A stretch of DNA of 64,000 nucleotides from Dokdonella sp. (GTDB lineage: Bacteria; Pseudomonadota; Gammaproteobacteria; Xanthomonadales; Rhodanobacteraceae). Below the pieces are notes generated by a model. That model was given only the letters and a program-made list of their open reading frames with translations. It searched no databases and was not told where the DNA came from. Shown one piece after another: positions 19,585 to 28,373 of this stretch. A program made the translations under genes and the position numbers. Numbering within the stretch: the first letter of the stretch is position 1; the number at the start of each line of letters is the position of its first letter. The DNA is taken from positions 62,001-126,000 of the forward strand of contig JALOBC010000004.1 of the NCBI GenBank assembly GCA_023228465.1, in the 5' to 3' direction.

Positions 19585-20508
19585 ATGTCGCTTTCCAACG
19601 AAACCCGCGCCCGCATCGAGGCGCTGCTCGCCGAACACCGCGTCGTCCTGTTCATGAAGGGCAACCGCGCCGCGCCGCAATGCGGCTTTTCCGCCGCTGC
19701 CGCCGGGCGCCTGGACAGCCTGATCGACGACTATGCCACCGTCGATGTGCTCGCCGACGAGGCCATCCGCGCCGGCATCAAGGAATTCGGCAACTGGCCC
19801 ACGATTCCACAGCTCTACATCGATGGCGAACTGGTCGGCGGCGCGGACATCGTGCAGTCGATGACGGATTCGGGCGAGCTGCAGCAGCTGCTCGGCCTGC
19901 CGCCACCCGATCGTACGCCGCCGGAGATCAGCGTTTCCGATGCGGCCGTCGCGGCCATCCGGCCGGCACTCGAAGAGGCCGGCTCGGCGCGCCTGTTCCT
20001 GGTCGTCGATGGGCGCTACCAGCCGCAGTTCCAGCTGCGCGAACCGGGGGCGCACGATATCGTGGTCGAAGTGAACGGCCTGGAGATCCATTTCGATGTC
20101 GCCAGCGCGCAGCGCGCACGCGGCGCCACCATCGACTGGACCTCGACCCCGCGCGGCATGGGCCTGGCGATCTACCTGCCGGCCGCGCCCAAGGCGGTGC
20201 AGGCGATGGACGTGGCGACCCTCAAGCGGCGCCTGGATGCCGGCGACATCACCGTCATCGACGTGCGTCCCCCCGGCGAGCGCGCACGCGCGCCGTTCGC
20301 CGGCGCCCAGGTGTTCGAACCCGAATCACACGATCGCCTGATGGCCCTGCCCAAGGACACCGCGCTCGCCTTCCTGTGCCATCGCGGCGTTTCCAGCCGC
20401 AACGCAGCCGAGCATTTCTTCGATCACGGCTTCACCAACCTGTGGAATGTCGAGGGGGGCATCGATGCCTGGGCGGCCGAGATCGATCCCTCAACGCCGC
20501 GCTATTGA
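19585..20508 (+). CDS. Monothiol glutaredoxin (CGFS) fused to a central domain and a C-terminal rhodanese domain
   Basis: A 307-residue multidomain protein. Residues 1-105 are a Grx4/GrxD-type monothiol glutaredoxin with active-site CGFS (33-36) and the glutathione-binding WPTIPQLYIDGE, which usually bind and relay a [2Fe-2S] cluster. Residues about 115-195 (ISVSDAAVAAIRPALEEAG, DIVVEVNGLEIHFD) resemble the A-type Fe-S scaffold fold but without its cluster cysteines. Residues 210-307 form a rhodanese domain with catalytic Cys265 in CHRGVSSRNAA. The ATG at 19585 is right for the glutaredoxin N-terminus. I infer a role in Fe-S assembly or sulfur transfer. Similar fusions occur in Xanthomonadales. 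Confidence 0.88.
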   Translation: MSLSNETRARIEALLAEHRVVLFMKGNRAAPQCGFSAAAAGRLDSLIDDYATVDVLADEAIRAGIKEFGNWPTIPQLYIDGELVGGADIVQSMTDSGELQQLLGLPPPDRTPPEISVSDAAVAAIRPALEEAGSARLFLVVDGRYQPQFQLREPGAHDIVVEVNGLEIHFDVASAQRARGATIDWTSTPRGMGLAIYLPAAPKAVQAMDVATLKRRLDAGDITVIDVRPPGERARAPFAGAQVFEPESHDRLMALPKDTALAFLCHRGVSSRNAAEHFFDHGFTNLWNVEGGIDAWAAEIDPSTPRY

Positions 20509-20664
20509 GGCCGGGACGCCACGTGCGGCTGCGACAGGGCAGCCTGCCGTGGACTGGCTGGCGCAGGAACCAAGGGGCGCGGTCGCGGCCGACGGATCGG
20601 CCTTCGGCGTCCGGGTAGGCGCCGCCGGTGCAGGCGGCCGGCCCACACCAGGGGAGCATGCGAA

Positions 20665-21183
20665 GTGAAACTGCTGGCCGATCTGATCCGCGCCGTAGCG
20701 GATTTTCCCAGTGCGGGCGTCACGTTCCGCGACATCACGCCCTTGCTGGCCGATGCCCAGGGCTTTGCCCTGTGCCTGGATCAATTGGCCGAGGACTGGC
20801 AAGGCTATGCCCTCAACGCGGTGTGTGCGGTCGAGGCGCGCGGCTTCATCTTCGGCGGGGCGCTGGCCGAGCGCCTGGGCGTGGGCTTCGTGCCCTTGCG
20901 CAAACCCGGCAAGCTGCCGCCGCCGGTGGTGGCGCTCGATTACGACCTGGAATACGCCAGCGATCGGCTGGAATTGCGCGCCAACACGCTGCCGCCCGGC
21001 GCGCGCGTCATCCTGGTGGACGACGTGCTGGCGACCGGGGGCACGCTGGTGGCGGCGCGTACGCTGGTCGAGCAGTGTGGGGCGCGCGTCCTCGGTGCCA
21101 GCGTGGTGGTGGAGCTGGAGGCGCTCGGCGGTCGCGCGCGCTGGGGTGAGGCTCTGCCGCTGCACTCGCTGTTGCGATACTGA
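20665..21183 (+). CDS. apt: Adenine phosphoribosyltransferase
   Basis: This 172-residue enzyme salvages adenine to AMP using PRPP in the cytosol. It has the type I PRTase PRPP loop VILVDDVLATGGTL, the adenine-specific N-terminal FPSAGVTFRDITPLLAD block, and VEARGFIFGGALAERLG with PLRKPGKLP. The start is GTG at 20665 with GGGGAG eight bases upstream, giving the family length. It is preceded by the glutaredoxin fusion gene (about 155 bp) and followed by fadE in the same direction. Confidence 0.96.
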   Translation: MKLLADLIRAVADFPSAGVTFRDITPLLADAQGFALCLDQLAEDWQGYALNAVCAVEARGFIFGGALAERLGVGFVPLRKPGKLPPPVVALDYDLEYASDRLELRANTLPPGARVILVDDVLATGGTLVAARTLVEQCGARVLGASVVVELEALGGRARWGEALPLHSLLRY

Positions 21184-21334
21184 GACCGCGCGGGAACGGG
21201 TGGATGGGCGTCCGCCGGGCGTGCGTGGGCAGCCAGCATGAAGCCCGCCTGTCCGGCGGCCGGCCGAAGCGGCGGCAAATGCCGCGTGGCGAGCATAATC
21301 GGGACGAACCCCCTGCAAAGGATCCCGCCCGGTC

Positions 21335-23752
21335 ATGTGGATCGTCGTCCTGCTCGCCCTCATCGTTTACCTGCTGCTCGCTTTCCGTGGGCGTGGCTTC
21401 GTTGCCTGGCTGGCCGGCGCTGGCGTGTGGCTGGTCGGCTGGCGAGTGCTTGGCGTTCAACACCCGCAGGTGTTCATCGCCTGCGTCGCGGTGCTGGTCG
21501 TGCTCGCGCTGGTGTTTGGCTGGCCGGCGCTGCGCCGCCAGCTGATCACGCGTTGGATCATGCCGGCATTTGCCCGGGTGCTGCCGCGGCTCGGCGCGAC
21601 CGAGCGCATTGCGCTGGAAGCCGGCACGGTGTGGTGGGATGGGGATCTGTTCGGCGGCATGCCCGAGTGGGACAAGCTGCTGGGCTTCACCCCGCGACCC
21701 TTGAGCGCCGAGGAGCAGGCGTTCCTGGATGGCCCTACCGAGGAACTGTGCCGCCGCCTGGACGACTGGGCCATCTACCAGCGCCGCGACCTGCCAGCGG
21801 AAATCTGGGACTTCATCAAGCGCGAGCGCTTCTTCGGCATGATCCTGCCCAGGGAACACGGTGGGCTGGGCTTCTCGGCACTCGCGCACTCGCGCGTGGT
21901 GACGCGCATCGCCAGCCGCTCGGTCACTGCCGCGGTGACCGTGATGGTGCCCAATTCACTCGGGCCGGGCGAGCTGCTGCTCGATTACGGCACGGCCGAG
22001 CAGAAGCAGCGTTGGCTGGGTCCGCTGGCGCGCGGCGAGGAGATTCCCTGCTTTGCCCTGACCGGACCGGAAGCCGGCTCGGACGCCGCAGCGACCCAGT
22101 CCGAGGGCGTCGTGGAGAAGCGCGTCATCGACGGCAGGGAAGTGCTGGGCCTGCGCCTGAACTGGAGGAAGCGCTACATCACCCTGGCCCCGGTGGCGAG
22201 CCTGATCGGTCTTGCCTTCCGCCTCAAGGACCCGCAACACCTGATCGGCGAGGACACCGACCGCGGCATCACCTGTGCGCTGATCCCGCGCGCCACGCCA
22301 GGCATCGAGATCGGCCTGCGCCACGACCCCATGGGCGTGCCGTTCCAGAACGGCCCCATCGTCGGACGCGATGTATTCGTGCCGCTGGATGAGGCGGTCA
22401 TTGGCGGGCGCGAGTACATCGGCCAGGGTTGGCGCATGCTCATGGAGTCGCTGGCGGCGGGACGCTCGATCTCGCTGCCCGCGCTGTCGGTCGGCGCCGC
22501 GCAGCTCGCCACGCGCATCTGCGGCGCCTATGCCACCGTGCGCGAACAGTTCGATACCCCCATCGGCCGCTTCGAGGGCATCGAGGAGCCGCTGGCGCGC
22601 ATCGCCGGGCTGACCTACCTGATGGGCGCCGCGCGCGATCTCACCTGCGGCGCGCTCGATGCCGGCGAGCGCCCGGCGGTGCCCGGCAACATCTGCAAGG
22701 CCTACCTCACCGAGGCAATGCGCCAGGTGATCTGCGACGCGATGGATATCCGCGCGGGTTCGGCCATCCAGCGCGGTCCGCGCAACGCGCTCGCACGCGC
22801 CTGGGATGCGGTGCCGATCGGCATCACCGTGGAAGGCGCCAACATCCTCACCCGGTCGATGATCATCTACGGCCAGGGCGCGATCCGCTGCCATCCCTTC
22901 GTGCACGACGAGATCCAGGCGGTGGCCCGCGGCGACCTCGCCGCGTTCGATCGCGCCCTGTTCGGCCATGTGAACCTCTACGTGACGCGCAGCGTGCGCG
23001 CCAAGCTGCTGGCGTGGTCGGGTTCGCGCCTGGCCGGCACGCCGGCCACCGTGGATACGCGCCGCTACTACCAGCACCTGTCGCGTTTCTCGGCCGCCTT
23101 CACCATTGTCTCCGACACCGCCATGGGCATGCTTGGCGGCAGCCTGAAGCGGCGCGAGAAACTCTCCGGCCGCCTCGCCGACGCACTCGCCTGGTTGTAC
23201 CTGGCCAGCGCCACGCTCAAGCGCTACCACGACGGGCCGAAGACCCGCCCCAACTACGCGCTGGCGCGCTGGGCGACGGAGCTGGCCCTGTTCCGTATCC
23301 AGGAGGCCCTGGTGGGCGTGCTCGACAACCTGCCCGGTCGCACGATCGCCAGCCTGCTCAAGCTGGCCATCTTTCCCCTCGGCGCGCGCTTCCGGCCGCC
23401 GTCCGATCGCCTGGGCAGCGAAGTGGCGCGTGACATTCTCGAAGATCGCGAGGCGCGTCGCAGCCTGACGCCGGATGTGTTCATCCCGCCGGCCAGCGAA
23501 CCCGGTCTTGGTGCCCTGGAAGCCGCACTCGACAAGGCGGTGCGCGCGCTCCCGGTGGAGACCAAGCTGCGCGATGCGGTGCGCGCCGGCCAGCTCGATC
23601 ACGCGCCAGGCTACATGCTGGACGAGCTGGGCGTCGCCGCCGGCGTCATCAGCGGCGACGAGTATGATCTGCTCAACGAGGCGCGCGATGCGCGCGACGA
23701 AGTCGTCGCCGTGGATGCCTTCGATGCCGAGGTCTTCAAGACCCTGCATTGA
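21335..23752 (+). CDS. fadE: Acyl-CoA dehydrogenase, FadE type
   Basis: This 805-residue flavoenzyme catalyses the first step of fatty-acid beta-oxidation (acyl-CoA to enoyl-CoA). Two N-terminal membrane helices (about 1-20 and 44-62) are typical of FadE and tie it to the inner membrane. The ACAD core shows GMILPREHGGLGFSALAHSRVV, CFALTGPEAGSDAAA, and NWRKRYITLAPVAS. The long C-terminal extension (DUF1974) ends DLLNEARDARDEVVAVDAFD. Length is close to the 814 residues of E. coli FadE. GTG/ATG choice is not an issue: the ATG at 21335 starts the first helix. Confidence 0.95.
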   Translation: MWIVVLLALIVYLLLAFRGRGFVAWLAGAGVWLVGWRVLGVQHPQVFIACVAVLVVLALVFGWPALRRQLITRWIMPAFARVLPRLGATERIALEAGTVWWDGDLFGGMPEWDKLLGFTPRPLSAEEQAFLDGPTEELCRRLDDWAIYQRRDLPAEIWDFIKRERFFGMILPREHGGLGFSALAHSRVVTRIASRSVTAAVTVMVPNSLGPGELLLDYGTAEQKQRWLGPLARGEEIPCFALTGPEAGSDAAATQSEGVVEKRVIDGREVLGLRLNWRKRYITLAPVASLIGLAFRLKDPQHLIGEDTDRGITCALIPRATPGIEIGLRHDPMGVPFQNGPIVGRDVFVPLDEAVIGGREYIGQGWRMLMESLAAGRSISLPALSVGAAQLATRICGAYATVREQFDTPIGRFEGIEEPLARIAGLTYLMGAARDLTCGALDAGERPAVPGNICKAYLTEAMRQVICDAMDIRAGSAIQRGPRNALARAWDAVPIGITVEGANILTRSMIIYGQGAIRCHPFVHDEIQAVARGDLAAFDRALFGHVNLYVTRSVRAKLLAWSGSRLAGTPATVDTRRYYQHLSRFSAAFTIVSDTAMGMLGGSLKRREKLSGRLADALAWLYLASATLKRYHDGPKTRPNYALARWATELALFRIQEALVGVLDNLPGRTIASLLKLAIFPLGARFRPPSDRLGSEVARDILEDREARRSLTPDVFIPPASEPGLGALEAALDKAVRALPVETKLRDAVRAGQLDHAPGYMLDELGVAAGVISGDEYDLLNEARDARDEVVAVDAFDAEVFKTLH

Positions 23753-24235
23753 GCCGCGCGGCGGTTTGACCAGGCCACTGGCGACGCACGATAGGAGAGC
23801 GATGAGCACCCGTCGGCGCGATGCATGCAGTGAAGCCTTGTCCGATCGGCGCGCCTTCCTGCGCCGGTCGGGCAAGGCCGCGGTGTCGTTGGCGGCAGGG
23901 GCCGCGCGCGCGGCGTGTGCGACTTCGGGCGAGCAAGAGCCGGACCGGCAGGCAGCCACGGCGAAGCCGGTCTCAACGTGCGCATCCGCCGCCGGTCTTT
24001 CCGCATTGGCCTTCGAAAACCCGGAATTCGACGGGCAGTTGCTGCGCGCGCTCGACACCATTCCCTGGCGCGGCGCGGCTGTCGGAGAATGCTTCGTCAC
24101 TGCCCGCGCCATTCCCGCCGGTGATACGCAGGCCACGCTGGGCCAATCGAGCCGCGGTCACGCCGGCGACCCGGCTCGCCTGGCACGCCTCGGTCGAAGC
24201 GCGCCAGGCCAGTCAGGCCAGAAGAATGAGAAGCC

Positions 24236-24361
24236 GCAAACTGTGAACCATGGTTCACAATCTGGCGCCGAGGGTCAAACTGTGAACCATGGTTCACAAT
24301 CTCGCGCCGGGGGGTGGCGGCAGGTCGAGGGTCAAACTGTGAACCATGGTTCACAATCTGG
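24236..24361. repeat. Three direct copies of an 18-bp perfect palindrome
   Basis: TGTGAACCATGGTTCACA occurs exactly at 24242-24259, 24281-24298 and 24338-24355. Each copy is a perfect inverted repeat with CCATGG at its centre. The identity extends outside the palindrome: AAAC before and AATCT after in all three, and GGGTC before copies 2 and 3. Start-to-start distances are 39 and 57 bp. The array lies inside the replaced middle of the hydrolase gene. Uneven spacing and inter-copy sequence argue against CRISPR. It may be a mobile-element end, a recombination hot spot or a cluster of protein-binding sites. Confidence 0.85.
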
Positions 24362-24425
24362 CCCCAGCGCCACCGTGCGCTTCTCGACGCGACGCGCTCG
24401 AAGTGCAGCTCGAAGTGCACGCCCA

Positions 24426-24623
24426 TCATTTCGACAGCCCTGTAGTGTCAATCCCGAAAGACTCCGCGAGCGCGCGCAGTTTTCGGAGGAACGCTTCGCG
24501 CTTGGCCTTGGGCAACTGCACGGGGAGCGAAAAACGAATCGACTGGGCCGATGGGGCTGGAGTAGCCGCTTTCGCCCCGGAAAGAAGCAGACGCGTTGCC
24601 TCCGGCCCGGCCACTGGCCGCAC
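24426..24623 (-). other. Unrecognised short frame within the inserted segment
   Basis: A 65-codon frame on the minus strand. Its second half (RFSLPVQLPKAKREAFLRKL, then RALAESFGID) looks like a genuine basic amphipathic helix rather than a random shadow, and its composition differs from neighbouring antisense frames. It ends GIDTTGLSK. I do not recognise the family. It could be the tail of a gene carried by whatever element replaced the middle of the hydrolase gene. No ribosome binding site stands out, so it may well be non-coding. Confidence 0.3.
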
Positions 24624-24856
24624 GCATCCGCTGTCCCACGCTGATCCGTGAGGGCGAGCAGGACAGTCGCGGAGGCAATGCCTTGCCGCTGTACGCTGAA
24701 ATCAGCGCGCCGAAGCGCTACGTGCTGTTTCGCGCCTCGGAAGGGGCCGGCGAACATGATGAAGCCGGGGCCGCCAGCCGCTTCAGCCAGGTGGTGTTCG
24801 ACTGGCTGGACGAGACGCTGGCGCCCCACGCCTGACCCGCAAGCCGCGAGCGCCGT

Positions 24857-26605
24857 TCAGTCCGGGGTGCCGGAAGGCATGGGCGCTGCCACGCTCGCGT
24901 GCTGGCCTGCCTGATTCGTGCGCACGCAGTTGCGGCCGGCGGCCTTGGCCGCGTAGAGCGCGCGATCCGCGCGCTCGATCAGGTCGTCCGCCGTGGCCAC
25001 CGAAGCATCCAGTCCGGCCACGCCGATGCTGAGCGTGAAGCACACATGCTCGCCGGCAGTCACCAGGCGCATCGCCTCGACGCGGGTGCGGATGCGCTCG
25101 GCGATCAGCCGGGCGTTGGCGGCCGTCGCGCCCGGCAGGACGACCAGGAACTCTTCGCCGCCATAGCGGCCGAGCGCGTCACCTTCGCGCAATTCGCTGT
25201 GGATCGGATCGACCAGGGCGCGCAGGCAGGTATCGCCGGCCGCGTGGCCGAGGCGATCGTTGATGTCCTTGAAGTGGTCCAGGTCGAGAAACAGCAGCGA
25301 CAGCGGTCGCCGCCCTTCGCGCGCGTGGCGGAACGCGTTGTCCAGCGACTCGAGGATCGCGCGCCGGTTGAAGGTGCCGGTCAGCGGGTCGCGCGCCGCA
25401 AGGCGCGTGGCGGTATCACGCTCCTTGCGCACCGACAGCGTGTAATCGGCCAGGCCAAATGCCAGCACCACGCTGGAAAACGCGAATGCCGCGGGCAGGC
25501 TGAAGACCAGCCAGCCGGGCAAGGGCAGATCAAGCTGGATCTGCGCCACGCGCACCAGCACCAGCGACAGCGCCGGCGTCCATGCGCAGACATAGAAGGC
25601 GCCGCTGCGATCACCGCGCCGCCAGCGCTGGACGCCGGCCAGGATCAGCAGCGGAACCAGCACGCCGAACACCGACCCCAGGGCCAGTGAAAGCCACCCG
25701 GTCGGCAGACCGGGCAGCATCGCCATCACGGCACCGCCCAGCAGCGGCCAGCGCGCCAGGCGCAGGATCCGGTCCAGGCCGCGCGCCGTGCGCGGCAGTT
25801 TGAGGTAGCCACGGGTGAACTCGCACAACAGCCAGGCCGCCAGCGCCGCCATCAGCCAGACCGGGCCGACTTCCAGGGGTGTCAGCCATTTCAGCACTGG
25901 CAGGTCGTAACCCACGCCGAACGAATACAGCTCGTGCAATACCAGGAACACCACATGGCCGACGAAGTAGGCGTACATCCGCTCGCGCAGGACGAAGAAG
26001 AAGGCGAGCATCACCAGCACGGTGGCGAGCTGGATGGCTGGAAAGAAGATTTCCAGGCGCGCCTTGACCAGATCCTCGGCGCGCGCGACCGTGACCAGTT
26101 CGACGTCGATCGCCCGCGGAATCGCCCGTTCGGGCGCAAGGTGGACGTACAGCGGTACGCCTGCACCCAGGTCGAGCGGCAAGCGGAACACCAGTGATTC
26201 GCGGGTGAAGCCGCGATCGGCGAGCGGCTCGTACACGCTCGCCGTCTGCGCCACGTAGTCCGGTGGCAGCCATGCGCGCACATGCAGGCCGGGCGGATCG
26301 AAGATGCGCAGCATGGGACTGTAGGTCGAGCTCCAGGGTTGCCGGAGGCTGATGCGATACCAGGTGCCGTGTCGCGGCGAAGGCACGATCCAGGCCTGCG
26401 GCTGCACTGCCCACCTCGCATCGTAGTCGCCCGCCAGCACCGCCGCGGCGTCCGCCAGCGGGACATCGGCCTCCAGGCGATCCACCGTCAGCGGCACGCC
26501 GGCCAGGAGCGCGGTGCTGGCCGGCAGGAAGGCGAGCAGCAGGAGCCAGCGAACGAGGCGCCAGGCAGGCGGAACGGCAGACGGGGCGGCAAACTTGACG
26601 CGCAC
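24857..26605 (-). CDS. Membrane diguanylate cyclase with 7TM-type sensory N-terminus
   Basis: A protein of 582 residues from the GTG at 26605 (an ATG at 26701 would add 32). A signal-like helix is followed by a periplasmic 7TMR-DISM-type extracellular domain (WYRISLRQPWS, ending before about residue 185), seven membrane helices to about residue 395, and a C-terminal GGDEF domain. The catalytic motif is GGEEF (482-486), and an intact inhibitory RxxD site (REGD) sits five residues ahead of it. LFLDLDHFKDIND is also conserved. It should make cyclic-di-GMP from GTP and be product-inhibited. It ends near the hydrolase remnant and lies downstream of ogt on the same strand. The signal sensed is unknown. 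Confidence 0.87.
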   Translation of the reverse strand: MRVKFAAPSAVPPAWRLVRWLLLLAFLPASTALLAGVPLTVDRLEADVPLADAAAVLAGDYDARWAVQPQAWIVPSPRHGTWYRISLRQPWSSTYSPMLRIFDPPGLHVRAWLPPDYVAQTASVYEPLADRGFTRESLVFRLPLDLGAGVPLYVHLAPERAIPRAIDVELVTVARAEDLVKARLEIFFPAIQLATVLVMLAFFFVLRERMYAYFVGHVVFLVLHELYSFGVGYDLPVLKWLTPLEVGPVWLMAALAAWLLCEFTRGYLKLPRTARGLDRILRLARWPLLGGAVMAMLPGLPTGWLSLALGSVFGVLVPLLILAGVQRWRRGDRSGAFYVCAWTPALSLVLVRVAQIQLDLPLPGWLVFSLPAAFAFSSVVLAFGLADYTLSVRKERDTATRLAARDPLTGTFNRRAILESLDNAFRHAREGRRPLSLLFLDLDHFKDINDRLGHAAGDTCLRALVDPIHSELREGDALGRYGGEEFLVVLPGATAANARLIAERIRTRVEAMRLVTAGEHVCFTLSIGVAGLDASVATADDLIERADRALYAAKAAGRNCVRTNQAGQHASVAAPMPSGTPD

Positions 26606-26733
26606 GCGATTCCGGGTCGAGGAACGTCCCTGAAACCACGCAAGATACGTGCCATGCAGGAGGAAATCCGGGCGTCGGTCGCAATCTGGAGCATGCACCA
26701 TGACGCTCCTGCCCGCGGCTCGATCGGGAGGTG

Positions 26734-27216
26734 TCAGGCCGGCGCGAGGCAGCACCGTTCGTGGTCCAGCAGCCAGCGCTTCACCGGCAGCCCGCCGCCA
26801 AACCCGGTCAGGCGGCCATCGGCGCCGATGACGCGATGGCAGGGCACCACGATGGGCAACGGATTGGCGCCATTGGCGGCGCCCACGGCGCGGCTCGCGC
26901 GTGGTTGGCCGATGCGTCGCGCCAGCTCGCCGTAGCTGAGGGTGTGGCCATAGGGGATGCGCGTGAGCTCGGCCCACACCTGCTTGCGGAACGCGGTGCC
27001 GGCGGCAGCCAGGGGCAGGTCGAACTGCTGGCGTCGGCCGGCGAACCATTCATCGAGTTGCACCAGCGCGGCGTCCAGCTGCGCGTGCCCACGTCGCCAG
27101 TCCGGCCGGATGTGGCTGGCCTGGCGGGCATCATCGAACAGGACGTGGCGCAGCCCAGCGGCATCGCCGGCCACCAGCAGGCGGCCGACCGGGGTTTCGA
27201 GGTATTCGTAGTGCAT
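26734..27216 (-). CDS. ogt: Methylated-DNA--[protein]-cysteine S-methyltransferase
   Basis: This 160-residue suicide repair protein moves alkyl groups from O6-alkylguanine to its own cysteine. Acceptor Cys126 is in IVVPCHRVIGADG, the helix-turn-helix with the arginine finger is SYGELARRIGQPRASRAVG, and NGANPLPI precedes the active site. The ATG at 27216 begins the YEYLETPVGRLLVAGD fold. There is no Ada-type N-terminal domain, so it is Ogt/MGMT-like. alkA lies about 170 bp upstream in the same direction, making a two-gene alkylation-repair group. Confidence 0.95.
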   Translation of the reverse strand: MHYEYLETPVGRLLVAGDAAGLRHVLFDDARQASHIRPDWRRGHAQLDAALVQLDEWFAGRRQQFDLPLAAAGTAFRKQVWAELTRIPYGHTLSYGELARRIGQPRASRAVGAANGANPLPIVVPCHRVIGADGRLTGFGGGLPVKRWLLDHERCCLAPA

Positions 27217-27263
27217 CGGAGTGTTCGCTGGATGAGTCGCTCGGATGACTCGCGATTCTGGAG

Positions 27264-27290
27264 CAAAAGCCGACCCGCGTCCCTGCGGGT
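27264..27290 (-). terminator. Weak hairpin with T-run downstream of alkA
   Basis: On the minus strand ACCCGC (27290-27285) can pair with GCGGGT (27278-27273) across a six-base loop, followed shortly by TTTT at 27267-27264. It lies between alkA and ogt, which are both transcribed leftwards. It may terminate or attenuate alkA transcription so that ogt has its own promoter. The stem is short, so the call is tentative. Confidence 0.35.
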
Positions 27291-27389
27291 TCGGTGCGCA
27301 GCCTTGCGCACGGGTCGCTTGCGCAAGGTCCATGTTCGCAAGAGCGCGAAGCGGTTCTCGCCAATCCATTCCCAGTGAGCGGACACCCG

Positions 27390-28292
27390 TCAACCCGCCC
27401 GCCACAAGAGCATGACGGCATAGGCGCGCCAGGGACGCCAGGCCTGGCTGAGCGCCTCGAGTTCGCGCGCCCGCAGGACCCGGCCGCGACCGGCGTGGCG
27501 GCGCAGTACCAGGTCGGCGGCAGGGAAAGCGTCGCGCTTGGACAGTGCACGCAACGCGATGTAATGCGCGGTCCAGGGGCCGATCCCGGGCAGGCGGGTG
27601 AAGGCGTCGACGAACGCCTCCAGGGGTTGCGCAGGATCGAAGCGCAGCTGCCCGTCGGCAACCGCGCGCGCCAGGTGGCGCAGACAGGCTGCTCGCGTCG
27701 GCATGACACCCAGCGCCTCGAGCGGCGCATCGACGAGCGCGGCAGGTTCCGGGAACAGCCGATCCACGCCCGCGTGCAGCGCCACCGGCAGGCGCGCGCC
27801 GTATGTCGTCGCGATGCGCGCAGCCAACGTGCGTGCCGCGGCCACGCTGACCTGCTGGCCGAGCACCGCGCGAACGGCCATCTCGAACGGCTCGAACGCG
27901 CCGGGCACGCGCTGGCCAGGCCAGCGCGTGTTGAGCGGACCGAGCAGTGGATCGCCGGCCAGGACGCCGCGGATGGCGTGCGCATCGGCATCCAGGTCGA
28001 ACATGCGCCGCACCCTTGCCCCGACCTGCCTCGCCGCGCCGGGCGAGGGGTGGTGCACGGCGAGCTCGAGGCCGGTGGCGCCGCGCTGCGCACGCACCTC
28101 GAACCAGCCCGGCCGGCCCGCCAGCCGGAAGCCGCGCCGGTAGCTGTCCTGGTTCACCGTTTCCACGCCCGCCACGCTGCGCTGGCCCAGGAAGGTCAGC
28201 AGGTGGGCAAGATCGAACGGGGCCTGGCATTCCAGGTGCAGGCGGGTTGCGGCGTGCGCTTCAGCTTGCGCCAGGTCGGGAGTGGACTTCAT
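27390..28292 (-). CDS. alkA: DNA-3-methyladenine glycosylase II
   Basis: A 300-residue HhH-GPD glycosylase that removes 3-methyladenine and other alkylated bases. The N-terminal AlkA_N domain (LHLECQAPFDLAHLLTFLG, VETVNQDSYRRGFRL) is followed by the helix-hairpin-helix LPGIGPWTAHYIALRAL and the catalytic aspartate in DAFPAADLVLRR. FEMAVRAVLGQQVSVAAART is the typical helix of the glycosylase core. In many Xanthomonadales this domain is fused behind Ada-type domains; here it is free-standing. An ATG at 28334 would add 14 residues and cannot be excluded. It lies just downstream of an SDR gene and upstream of ogt. Confidence 0.93.
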   Translation of the reverse strand: MKSTPDLAQAEAHAATRLHLECQAPFDLAHLLTFLGQRSVAGVETVNQDSYRRGFRLAGRPGWFEVRAQRGATGLELAVHHPSPGAARQVGARVRRMFDLDADAHAIRGVLAGDPLLGPLNTRWPGQRVPGAFEPFEMAVRAVLGQQVSVAAARTLAARIATTYGARLPVALHAGVDRLFPEPAALVDAPLEALGVMPTRAACLRHLARAVADGQLRFDPAQPLEAFVDAFTRLPGIGPWTAHYIALRALSKRDAFPAADLVLRRHAGRGRVLRARELEALSQAWRPWRAYAVMLLWRAG

Positions 28293-28373
28293 GAGTTCAT
28301 GCTGGCGGGATCGGGCGAGCCTCGGCATGCGCATACGCGGCGGCGCGCCATGCAGGTTGACGCCTGCGGTGAC

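Larger units (their letters stand above)
23802..24835 (+). pseudogene. Remnant of a Tat-exported alpha/beta hydrolase gene, middle replaced by foreign DNA
   Basis: The 5' part (ATG 23802, AGGAG upstream) encodes a Tat-type signal, RRAFLRRSGKAAVSLAAG, then FENPEFDGQLLRALDTIP and GECFVTARAIPAGDT, the N-terminus of a family of large alpha/beta hydrolases. After about 24133 the frame runs into unrelated sequence. The C-terminal part of the same kind of protein reappears at about 24610-24835: LAARIRCPTLI, then KRYVLFRASEGAGEHDEAGA with the catalytic-His type motif, and FDWLDETL. About 200 residues of core, including the nucleophile, are missing. The intervening 475 bp carry palindromic repeats. 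The gene cannot make a working hydrolase. Junction positions are approximate. Confidence 0.75.

Noticed and set aside
24236-24361. Possible CRISPR array
   Set aside because: There are only three repeats, each a full palindrome. The spacers differ in length (21 and 39 bp), and the flank identity extends beyond the repeat. No cas gene is nearby.
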